Below, piece after piece: positions 8,706 through 15,133 of a stretch of 15,133 nt of DNA (the stretch's first letter is position 1; every line of letters starts with the position of its first letter). Origin of the DNA: an uncultured Flammeovirgaceae bacterium (GTDB lineage Bacteria; Bacteroidota; Bacteroidia; Cytophagales; Cyclobacteriaceae); contig CAMLLI010000012.1 in assembly GCA_946480685.1 (NCBI GenBank), forward strand, positions 1 to 15,133. Reading direction: 5' to 3'. Both the position numbers and the translations under genes were made by a program. The notes beneath the pieces were generated by a model. The model ran no database searches. It had not been told where the DNA came from and was given only the letters and a program-made list of their open reading frames with translations.

Positions 8706-8753
8706 ATGAGGCGTAAAGATAATCATAAGTTAAGTTTTCTCTTTACGCCTCAT
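8706..8753 (-). promoter_or_regulatory. 14-bp inverted repeat over a -7-like box, upstream of the dioxygenase gene
   Basis: ATGAGGCGTAAAGA (8706-8719) and TCTTTACGCCTCAT (8740-8753) are perfect 14-bp inverted arms with a 20-bp centre. The near arm ends 13 bp before the start codon. On the - strand it overlaps TATCTTTA (8721-8714), 7 of 8 matches to the -7 box; I see no TTTG at the -33 spacing. It could be a repressor operator with half-sites 34 bp apart, or, as RNA, a hairpin that stops transcripts from the HMA gene; the T-run behind it is poor, which favours the first. Confidence 0.6.
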
Positions 8754-8799
8754 CGTTATTCCGTATAGTCTATAAAATCTGTCTGATTATGCCTCGTTT

Positions 8800-9000
8800 C
8801 TAAACCTGTTCAGCCTTATAACCAGCTTTTTGCAAGGCATCTTGTATTTTCTCAGGAGCGATATCGCCTTCAATCGTTAAAGTTTTCTGCGGATCAGCAA
8901 GGTTCACCTGCCAGTTTCCGCTTCCGGCACTCTCATTCAGATACGGTGTTACTTTTGCCACACACGCATCACATTTAATATTGGTTTTGAACTTTTTCAT
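8800..9000 (-). CDS. Small heavy-metal-associated (HMA) protein, CopZ-like
   Basis: A 66-residue single-domain protein of the HMA fold (beta-alpha-beta-beta-alpha-beta), of normal length for the family. Metal-binding cysteines C10 and C13 are in KCDACV; the usual GMTC form is replaced by IKCDAC. Proteins of this kind carry Cu+ in the cytosol and hand it to CopA-type ATPases or metal-sensing regulators. It starts 51 bp after the copper ATPase gene in the same direction, which supports that role. A possible promoter of its own lies in that gap. The segment SAGSGNWQVNL is typical of the short Bacteroidota HMA proteins. Metal identity (Cu+ rather than Zn or Cd) is inferred from context. Confidence 0.92.
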   Translation of the reverse strand: MKKFKTNIKCDACVAKVTPYLNESAGSGNWQVNLADPQKTLTIEGDIAPEKIQDALQKAGYKAEQV

Positions 9001-9013
9001 AATTCGTAGTTTA

Positions 9014-9042
9014 AAAATGTATGTCTAAAATTTTATGTCAAT
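9014..9042 (-). promoter_or_regulatory. Candidate promoter of the small HMA gene
   Basis: On the - strand ATTG (9042-9039), a 17-bp spacer and TACATTTT (9021-9014), 7 of 8 matches to TAnnTTTG. Transcription would begin just before the ATG at 9000. It would allow the chaperone to be made apart from the ATPase. Pattern match only, in AT-rich sequence where chance hits are common. Confidence 0.28.
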
Positions 9043-9051
9043 TCATTTCTT

Positions 9052-11310
9052 TCACAGCTTACTAAAGCGCAGACGCAGGCTGTTGGATACAACGGAGACG
9101 GAACTCAGCGCCATCGCAGCACCCGCGATCATCGGATCGAGCAGGAAACCATTTACAGGATATAGTATACCGGCTGCCAATGGAATACCAATTACATTAT
9201 AGATAAACGCCCAAAACAAATTCTGACGTATAGCTTTTACCGTTACGGATGATAGTCGCAGCGCTTTAGGTATAGATTGGAGATCGGACGTGATCAGCGT
9301 CATCTTCGCTGTGTCCATCGCTATATCGGATCCTTTGCCCATCGCGATGCTTACATCGGCCTGTGCCAGCGCGTGGGAATCGTTTATACCATCGCCTACC
9401 ATGGCTACAACTTTTCCCTGCTGCTGCAATTGCTGAATGAAAGCCGCTTTATCAGCTGGTAACATTTCCGCACGGTACTGCTTAAGCCCCACCTGAGCAG
9501 CAATTGCCCGGGCAGATTGATCATTATCACCCGTGAGCATATATACATCTATATCTTGTCGTTGCAGATCAGCAATAGCAGACTTTGACGTTTCTTTGAT
9601 TTCATCTGCTATGGCGATAATGGCAAGTACGTTTTCCGAATCGGCAAAGTATATAACCGTTTTGGCATCCTGCACCCACCTTGCGGCTTGTTGATCTATA
9701 TCGGAATCTACCTGAGATTTATTTTCATCTATATATCTTCTGCTGCCTGCAAAATATACCTTTCCATCGGCTATACCTTTTACACCCCGGGCGGTAACAC
9801 TTTCAAAATTTATAATCGGCACAGAGGCTATATTTTCAGTTTTAAGTCTGTTCACCACAGCCTCAGCCAGCGGATGTTCGGATTGATTCTCCAAGGTATA
9901 TAAAATCTGTTTTGCATGAAGAGGAAGCGATGCCTTACGCCAGGCTATATCCGTTACTACCGGTTTGCCCTTTGTAATCGTACCGGTCTTATCAAGTATA
10001 ATAGCATTGACACGATGCGCTGTCTCCAGACTTTCAGCATCTTTAATGAGTATATTATTCTCTGCACCTTTACCAACTCCTACCATAATCGCGGTTGGTG
10101 TCGCAAGTCCTAATGCACACGGACAAGCTATCACCAATACAGTAATAGAAGCCAGCAGTGCATGCGTAAAAGCATTATCACCGCCCACGACCATCCACAC
10201 AATGAAGGTAAGAATCGCTATACCGATAACAATCGGCACAAATATACCCGCGATCTTATCTACCAGTTTTTGTACGGGTGCCTTACTGCCCTGTGCCTGC
10301 TGCACCATGCGAATGATATTGGACAGTATAGTGTCCGCTCCTACTTTAACAGCCTTGAATTGAAAGCTTCCCTTTTGATTAATGGTTCCGGCAAATACCG
10401 TATCGCCACTTTTCTTTTCAGCCGGTATAGGTTCTCCGGTAATCGTGCTTTCATCGACATACGATGTACCGTTTGTTACCACACCATCTACAGCAATCTT
10501 CTCGCCCGGACGTACTATAATTATATCGTTTACTTTTACCGATGCTATGGAAAGTTCGCTTTCCGTTCCATCGGTTTGTAGTACCCGTACAGTCTTGGGT
10601 TGAAGGCCCATCAATTTCTTGATAGCAAAAGATGTATTGGACTTTGCGCGTTCCTCCAGGAGTTTTCCGAGCGATATAAAGGCAATTACAACAGCGGCTG
10701 CTTCAAAGTATACATGTGCATGCAATCCGCGTGCATGCCAGTACTCCGGGTAAAACGTATTGAAGGTGCTGAACAGAAAAGCTATACCGGTAGAGAGTGC
10801 TACCAGTGTATCCATATTCGCTTTACCATGCCGCGCCTGCTTCCACGCGTTCACGAAAAAGTTTCGTCCAAAATAGAAGACTACAGGCGCTGTCAGCACA
10901 AGCGATATATAGTTTCCATACCGTAAATTCATAAAGAACATACCGATGACCACAACTGGTATAGCCAGCACGGAAGCACCGATGGTTCTGTTCTTTATCT
11001 GCTGATAGTGTTTATACTGAGCCTCTTCCTGTATGGCTTGTGATTCCTCTGTATTATTATTCACAACAAGATCATATCCTACCGAGCGCACTGCATTTTG
11101 CAACGCCTGCGGATCTACAAGCGCCTGATCATATTCCACCGATGCCGATTGATTCGCAAAGTTAACGGCCGCGTCTTTCACACCGGGTACTGTTTTGAGC
11201 ATCGACTCAACGCTTACTGCACAAGCCGCACAACTCATTTCCAGCACTGGAAAAATCTGCCTGACAAGCTTTCCGTTATTTATAGCATTTCCCATAAAGT
11301 CATGTATCAT
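9052..11310 (-). CDS. copA: Cu+-exporting P1B-type ATPase
   Basis: A 752-residue inner-membrane ATPase that pumps Cu+ out of the cytoplasm. One N-terminal HMA domain (about 17-83) has C27 and C30 in MSCAAC. The membrane core has paired helices at about 108-150 and 166-214, and the transport motif CPC at 396-398 in the sixth helix. Actuator TGEP is at 291-294. Phosphorylation site D440 is in DKTGTIT, the nucleotide domain has SEHPL (H479), TGDND at 593-597 and GDGIND at 639-644. The last two helices hold Y704-N705 and M733..S736-S737, the set that with CPC defines Cu+ specificity (P1B-1). Length is normal for a one-HMA form. The HMA-AraC regulator gene lies 90 bp upstream and a CopZ-like gene 51 bp downstream. 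Start is taken at 11310; M6 (11295) is an alternative. Confidence 0.97.
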   Translation of the reverse strand: MIHDFMGNAINNGKLVRQIFPVLEMSCAACAVSVESMLKTVPGVKDAAVNFANQSASVEYDQALVDPQALQNAVRSVGYDLVVNNNTEESQAIQEEAQYKHYQQIKNRTIGASVLAIPVVVIGMFFMNLRYGNYISLVLTAPVVFYFGRNFFVNAWKQARHGKANMDTLVALSTGIAFLFSTFNTFYPEYWHARGLHAHVYFEAAAVVIAFISLGKLLEERAKSNTSFAIKKLMGLQPKTVRVLQTDGTESELSIASVKVNDIIIVRPGEKIAVDGVVTNGTSYVDESTITGEPIPAEKKSGDTVFAGTINQKGSFQFKAVKVGADTILSNIIRMVQQAQGSKAPVQKLVDKIAGIFVPIVIGIAILTFIVWMVVGGDNAFTHALLASITVLVIACPCALGLATPTAIMVGVGKGAENNILIKDAESLETAHRVNAIILDKTGTITKGKPVVTDIAWRKASLPLHAKQILYTLENQSEHPLAEAVVNRLKTENIASVPIINFESVTARGVKGIADGKVYFAGSRRYIDENKSQVDSDIDQQAARWVQDAKTVIYFADSENVLAIIAIADEIKETSKSAIADLQRQDIDVYMLTGDNDQSARAIAAQVGLKQYRAEMLPADKAAFIQQLQQQGKVVAMVGDGINDSHALAQADVSIAMGKGSDIAMDTAKMTLITSDLQSIPKALRLSSVTVKAIRQNLFWAFIYNVIGIPLAAGILYPVNGFLLDPMIAGAAMALSSVSVVSNSLRLRFSKL

Positions 11311-11319
11311 TCTACACTA

Positions 11320-11366
11320 CAAGTATACAGGGAAATGCAGGCTTATGTTTTACAGAATTACAGGGA
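11320..11366 (-). promoter_or_regulatory. Candidate copA control region with TACAGGGA direct repeats
   Basis: TACAGGGA occurs at 11326-11333 and again at 11359-11366 (+ strand reading), 33 bp apart, about three helical turns and so on the same DNA face. TACAGAAT (11351-11358) abuts the second copy. On the - strand TATACTTG (11327-11320), 7 of 8 matches to the -7 box, overlaps the copy near copA; no TTTG sits at the -33 spacing. AraC-type regulators typically bind such direct repeats, and the HMA-AraC gene is immediately upstream. Confidence 0.4.
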
Positions 11367-11400
11367 CGATTTATATCATTTCAGAACTGTCTCAAATCAA

Positions 11401-11976
11401 TCATTGGACAGCGTCAAGCGGATTTCTAACGTCCGTTGCCTTTCTCGATTTCTTTAATTCGGAAGGCGTAAGTCCCGTTATCTTTTTGAACTGCGATGAA
11501 AGATGTGCTACGCTGCTATAGCCGAGCTTCAGGGCAATCTCACTCAGATTAAGCTCATCGTAAAAAAGAAGTTCTTTGGCGCGTTCAATTTTTTGCCGGA
11601 TGATATACTGTTCGATGGTAATTCCTTCTACGGAAGAGAACAGGCTACTTAAAGAGTTATAGTCGTGGTGTAGTTCATCAGCCAGTATATCCGACCAGTT
11701 AAATTTTCGATCGATACTATCAACGTGGTGCACACGTTCAATGATCTTATTCTTGATACTCTCGATGAGCCTTGCCTTCCGATCATCAATCCGTTCAAAT
11801 CCCACCTGTTGCAACGCCTGGTCTATCCGCTCCAACTCTTCCTTCGATAACGCTGGTTGCGACAGCGTGACCTCCCCCAGTGTAACATGATCTGCCTGAA
11901 AGCCCAGCTTGGCAAGTTCCTGCTCCACCACCATCTTGCAGCGGTTGCAAACCATGTTTTTTATATGAAGTACCAT
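11401..11976 (-). CDS. AraC-family regulator with N-terminal HMA metal-binding domain
   Basis: A 191-residue cytosolic transcription factor. Residues 1-65 resemble an HMA domain: C10 and C13 in MVCNRCK, then QVGFERID near the end of the domain in the usual place of the final strand. Residues about 90-176 hold the double helix-turn-helix of AraC/XylS, with the second reading SEIALKLGYSSVAHLSSQFKK and ending in the family's GLTPSELKK. There is no cupin or other sensor domain, so the HMA part is the only visible sensor; binding of Cu+ at C10/C13 or contact with a copper chaperone would be the input. The gene precedes copA by 90 bp in the same direction, the usual arrangement for a local regulator. 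I infer an activator of the copper genes; whether copper activates or releases it cannot be told. Confidence 0.92.
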   Translation of the reverse strand: MVLHIKNMVCNRCKMVVEQELAKLGFQADHVTLGEVTLSQPALSKEELERIDQALQQVGFERIDDRKARLIESIKNKIIERVHHVDSIDRKFNWSDILADELHHDYNSLSSLFSSVEGITIEQYIIRQKIERAKELLFYDELNLSEIALKLGYSSVAHLSSQFKKITGLTPSELKKSRKATDVRNPLDAVQ

Positions 11977-11997
11977 GTTATTTTATATCGTTCCTTT

Positions 11998-12026
11998 AAA
12001 ACAACTTTCGCAACACACGAAAAGTT
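11998..12026 (-). terminator. Weak terminator-like hairpin after the fucosidase gene
   Basis: On the - strand AACTTTTCG (12026-12018) pairs with CGAAAGTT (12010-12003), one base bulged, loop TGTGTTG, followed by GTTTTAAA. It begins 10 nt after the fucosidase stop and lies upstream of the regulator gene, so it may separate the fucosidase from the copper cluster. Stem and T-run are modest. Confidence 0.45.
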
Positions 12027-12036
12027 CTGTATACAA

Positions 12037-13383
12037 TTATTGCAAGCCACCTTTACCGCGATAAAGACTTACTTTACCCTCCAGTTCAACGGCTAACACA
12101 GTAAGATACTGATCCTGCAATCCCTTCGGAGGTTCTATATATACCAGTCCTGGCACCGGGCTCCATGATATCTTACCAACTACTTTGAATTTTGCTTCCG
12201 CGGATGTTCCCACAACACGAACCTTTTTGATAGTATTCCTCAGTCCCTTGACCATAACCGGCTGCTGTGGATTACCCTGTAAGAATAAATATAGCGTTGT
12301 AGAATCTTTAGATAGTGTGGTTGGACCATAAAAGTGTCCCGGAGCGATTCCGGCACGTGTGCCAAATATAGCTTCACCGTTTTTCTTGTTCCATTTTCCT
12401 AATTCTTCCAGTATATATACTTGCTTCTCGGGAATCGTGCCATCCTCTTTTGGTCCTATATCCAGCAGAAGATTTCCGCCATGGCTCACGGCATCCGCAA
12501 AGATTGAAATAATTTCATACGGAGTTTTCCATACGGTATCAGTCGGTTGATAGCCCCAGTTCGCGTTCGTTGTGAGGCATAGCTCCCACCACGGAAACGC
12601 AGGTTTTTCTACAGGAAAATTTTGCTCCGGTGTCTCATAATCACCATATCCCTGCAGACGTCCGTTAATAATTGCATTCGGATTGGACTTCAAAATGATC
12701 TGACGAATTTCAGGCGCCTGCCATTCTTCCGCACTATGCTCCCAGTCTCCGTCAAACCACCACAGATCAGGAGTATATTTGGCTGCTACTTCCTGGATCT
12801 GTCCTTTGTTATAGGCCTGAAACTTCTGCCAACGTGCAGGCTGTACGCTGATCTTGTATCGAGCACTGTCTTTCAGAAAGGCCGGATAATCTTTATACGA
12901 CCAGTCAATAAGCGAAAAGTACGCACCGGATTTTATATTGCGTTTGCGCAATGCTTTATAGAAAGGCTCGAGAAGATCGCGTTTCGCGGGCGTATTGTTT
13001 ACGACATTTACCGGCCCCGATTTCCACAACGCAACGCCATCGTGATGCTTCGTTGTAATCACAGCGTATCGGGCTCCCGAAGCCTGAATAAGATCAGCCC
13101 ACTGTTCCGGGTTATACTTCTTTGCGGTAAAACCTTTCAGCTGTTTCATGTAGGCATCATGACTGATCTTTTTATTGTAGAACGACCACGATTCATCAAC
13201 ACCGTTGACAGCATAAATTCCCCAATGAATGAAGATACCAAGCTTGGCATCCGCAAACCACTCCATCTTGGTTGCTATAGAATCTGCCGGAATACGCTGC
13301 GCATATATAGTGCTGTGCGCGAGCAACAACAGAAGGCTATACATCAATAGTTGTTGCACAATTCGATTCTTTTTTCTGGTCAT
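12037..13383 (-). CDS. Secreted alpha-L-fucosidase, glycoside hydrolase family 29
   Basis: A 448-residue exo-acting glycosidase that releases terminal L-fucose from glycans with retention of configuration. Signal peptide residues 1-28 (basic MTRKKNR, a Leu-rich core, cleavage after IYA), so it acts in the periplasm or outside. The catalytic TIM barrel shows the GH29 signature: WFADAKLGIFIHWG, the TKHHDG segment (H113, H114), and the nucleophile D211 in LWWFDGDWE. The general acid is not conserved in sequence and I do not assign it. GNLLLDIGPKEDG closes the barrel, and residues about 345-440 form the C-terminal beta-sandwich. The length is normal. It is divergent from the FG-GAP protein gene and set off from the copper genes by a weak hairpin; no SusC/SusD pair is in the window. 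Confidence 0.95.
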   Translation of the reverse strand: MTRKKNRIVQQLLMYSLLLLLAHSTIYAQRIPADSIATKMEWFADAKLGIFIHWGIYAVNGVDESWSFYNKKISHDAYMKQLKGFTAKKYNPEQWADLIQASGARYAVITTKHHDGVALWKSGPVNVVNNTPAKRDLLEPFYKALRKRNIKSGAYFSLIDWSYKDYPAFLKDSARYKISVQPARWQKFQAYNKGQIQEVAAKYTPDLWWFDGDWEHSAEEWQAPEIRQIILKSNPNAIINGRLQGYGDYETPEQNFPVEKPAFPWWELCLTTNANWGYQPTDTVWKTPYEIISIFADAVSHGGNLLLDIGPKEDGTIPEKQVYILEELGKWNKKNGEAIFGTRAGIAPGHFYGPTTLSKDSTTLYLFLQGNPQQPVMVKGLRNTIKKVRVVGTSAEAKFKVVGKISWSPVPGLVYIEPPKGLQDQYLTVLAVELEGKVSLYRGKGGLQ

Positions 13384-13569
13384 AGGTGGAATATTTATAT
13401 CACGATTTTAACTGTGAAAGCTCTTGCGAAAATAGAAGCTTCTTTATATTTTGTTAACACATTCGCCCCCAAAATAAAGTTCTTTTTTTACACTATTTAC
13501 CGTGTTTAATCCGTGCTTTCCTAACGACCTATAATTACTCTTTTCCTTTACAAAAAACCTAACTGCCCA
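13384..13569. other. AT-rich divergent promoter region
   Basis: This 186-bp gap separates the fucosidase (-) and FG-GAP protein (+) genes and must hold both promoters. I see a 10-bp palindrome AGAAGCTTCT (13434-13443) and, on the - strand, TATTTTCG (7 of 8 matches to the -7 box) that runs out of it, but no clear -33 partner for either direction. No small gene is apparent. Confidence 0.5.
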
Positions 13570-15133
13570 ATGTCCAAAAAGTATTTCCTTTGCTGGTATA
13601 TCTTTATGGTGCTTGTCGTATTACGCACGGAAGCACAAAAGAGTACGCCACTTTTTACACTTCTCAAACCAGACGCAACCGGTGTACGCTTTACCAACAA
13701 AGTAAGAGAAGACGACTCGCTGCACGTGCTGGTATATGAATACCTTTACAACGGACACGGTATTGGAATTGCTGATTTCAACAACGATGGACTTCAAGAT
13801 ATATTTATATCCGGTAACGCGGTTCCCAATAAACTGTTTCTGAACAAAGGATCGCTCAAGTTTGATGACATCACTAAAGTTGCCTCCGTAGCAGGGAACG
13901 GAACGTGGAGTACAGGCGTGAGTATAGCCGATGTTAATGGCGATGGGCTTGCTGATATATATGTATGTCATTCGGGAAAATTCAAAGACACGAAACTCTC
14001 CAACGAGTTATTTATAAATACTGGTGTTACAGACGGAAAACCTGTATTTAAAGAGCAGGCCAAACTATACGGACTCGATGCACCGGGAACGCAATCAACG
14101 CAAGCGGCCTTCTTTGATTATGATCGTGATGGCGACCTGGACATGTTCCTGCTGAATCACTCTACGAATACCTATTATGCTTTTCTGAATACACGAAAAC
14201 AACGGGCCACACCTGATCTCCGGTATGGCAATCGCCTGTTCAGAAATGATAAACAGGCTGACGGCAGCACTATATATACCGATGTAACGCTGCAGGCAGG
14301 AATTGTTATCAACCCGCTTAACTACGGACTAAGCGTAAACATCAGCGACCTGAACCAGGATGGATGGCCTGATATATATACCACCAGCGACTATTCCGAA
14401 CACGACTGCTACTACGTCAACAACAAGAACGGAACCTTTACACAGTCCCTGCAGAAATCTTTTTCACACATCTCCAAGTTTTCAATGGGTGCCGACATTG
14501 CAGACTTTAATAACGATGCACTACCGGATGTTTTTACACTTGATATGCTTCCCGCTGATAATCACCGGCAGAAATTATTGAAAGGCCCGGACGAATACGA
14601 TGCCTACCATCTGTTGCTCGACAGCGGATACTATCGGCAGAACATGCGCAACATGCTGCAACTAAACAGGGGTATAGATGCAAACGGCAACGTGCGCTTT
14701 AGCGAAATAGGACAGTTCGCCAATGTCTCAAACACGGACTGGAGTTGGGCCGGCTTGTTCGCTGATTTGGACAGTGACGGCTGGAAAGATCTTGTAATAA
14801 CCAACGGCTATCTCCGCGACTTCACTGATCTCGATTTTCTGAAATATACCATGGCCGATGCACAGCTTGAAGCTGCTGCAAAAGGCAATCTCAATTTCAA
14901 GAATTATAGCCTCGTGCAAAAGATGCCATCCAACAAACTCAGCAACTATATATTCAAAAATCAAAGTGACCTGACGTTCCGGGATGTTACGAAAGACTGG
15001 GGCTTCGCGCTCCCTTCTATTTCTAATGCAGCAGCCTATGCCGACCTCGATAATGATGGTGATCTTGATCTGGTCATAGGTAACAACAACGAACCGGTTA
15101 TGATATGGAGAAATAATGCTGCGGATTCACATC
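13570..15133 (+). CDS. Secreted FG-GAP/VCBS repeat protein, 3'-truncated by the window edge
   Basis: The frame is open from the ATG at 13570 to the window end, 521 residues visible with no stop or frameshift. Residues 1-22 look like a signal peptide (MSKK, hydrophobic core, cleavage after TEA). Seven calcium-loop motifs of the form DxNxDGxxDI begin at residues 69, 121, 183, 260, 312, 399 and 492 (for example DFNNDGLQDI, DYDRDGDLDM, DLNQDGWPDI), spaced 52-93 residues: the FG-GAP/VCBS beta-propeller seen in integrin-alpha-like proteins. The copy at 312 reads DFNNDALPDV, with Ala for Gly. In Bacteroidota such proteins often run past 1000 residues, and many end in an ASPIC/UnbV domain; the C-terminus is not visible here. 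Likely exported, calcium-binding and possibly glycan-associated; exact function unknown. ATA makes up about half of its isoleucine codons. Confidence 0.9.
   Translation, partial: MSKKYFLCWYIFMVLVVLRTEAQKSTPLFTLLKPDATGVRFTNKVREDDSLHVLVYEYLYNGHGIGIADFNNDGLQDIFISGNAVPNKLFLNKGSLKFDDITKVASVAGNGTWSTGVSIADVNGDGLADIYVCHSGKFKDTKLSNELFINTGVTDGKPVFKEQAKLYGLDAPGTQSTQAAFFDYDRDGDLDMFLLNHSTNTYYAFLNTRKQRATPDLRYGNRLFRNDKQADGSTIYTDVTLQAGIVINPLNYGLSVNISDLNQDGWPDIYTTSDYSEHDCYYVNNKNGTFTQSLQKSFSHISKFSMGADIADFNNDALPDVFTLDMLPADNHRQKLLKGPDEYDAYHLLLDSGYYRQNMRNMLQLNRGIDANGNVRFSEIGQFANVSNTDWSWAGLFADLDSDGWKDLVITNGYLRDFTDLDFLKYTMADAQLEAAAKGNLNFKNYSLVQKMPSNKLSNYIFKNQSDLTFRDVTKDWGFALPSISNAAAYADLDNDGDLDLVIGNNNEPVMIWRNNAADSH

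Noticed and set aside
8706..8753. Calling the 14-bp inverted repeat simply a terminator of the HMA gene
   Set aside because: The loop is 20 nt and the sequence after the stem on the - strand (TAATGATTTATCC) is not a T-run, so I left the role open.
12622..13350. A 242-codon open frame opposite the fucosidase gene (+ strand)
   Set aside because: Long, but fully antisense to a clear GH29 enzyme, with no domain and the Arg/Cys/Ile-rich composition of a shadow frame.
13621..13971. A 116-codon open frame on the - strand over the FG-GAP gene
   Set aside because: The + strand frame carries a signal peptide and seven calcium-loop motifs; the - strand frame shows nothing.

Overview
This window comes from a member of the Bacteroidota, probably a Cytophagia- or Chitinophagia-type soil or aquatic bacterium. 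The signs are a Bacteroidota-like GroEL, no Shine-Dalgarno sequence before any start I checked, some sites resembling the phylum's -33/-7 promoter (TTTG, TAnnTTTG), a CheB-CheR-PAS-kinase mega-protein, and a secreted fucosidase next to a large FG-GAP/VCBS protein. The genus cannot be fixed from the sequence. No tRNA, rRNA, CRISPR, insertion sequence or prophage gene was seen.

Layout. (1) 1-1685: 3' part of groEL (+) with a clear terminator. (2) 1717-2097: a small secreted protein of unknown function (-). (3) 2098-2635: 538 bp without a convincing gene, carrying GT/AC-rich inverted repeats and a candidate promoter. (4) 2636-7199: a signalling module. A 1240-residue CheB-CheR-PAS-histidine kinase (-) has no receiver of its own and is flanked by two stand-alone receivers (+). 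One overlaps it tail to tail by 27 bp; the other diverges from a 61-bp gap. (5) 7283-11976: four genes in the same direction (-): an HMA-AraC fusion regulator, a CopA-type Cu+ ATPase, a 66-residue CopZ-like metallochaperone, and a CstB-like persulfide dioxygenase/rhodanese fusion. Together they look like a copper plus reactive-sulfur detoxification unit, with possible operators in the gaps and a strong terminator at the end. (6) 12037-15133: a secreted GH29 alpha-L-fucosidase (-) divergent from a secreted FG-GAP/VCBS repeat protein (+) that runs off the window and has no stop codon inside it.

How the parts work together. Kinase and receivers probably form a phosphorelay in which methylesterase, methyltransferase and kinase activities share one polypeptide. 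In the metal cluster, the regulator would sense Cu+ through its CxxC HMA domain, CopA would export Cu+, the small HMA protein would carry it, and the last enzyme would clear persulfides. A feature across the whole window is the abundance of TATA tracts, carried in genes by frequent ATA isoleucine codons that follow a T.
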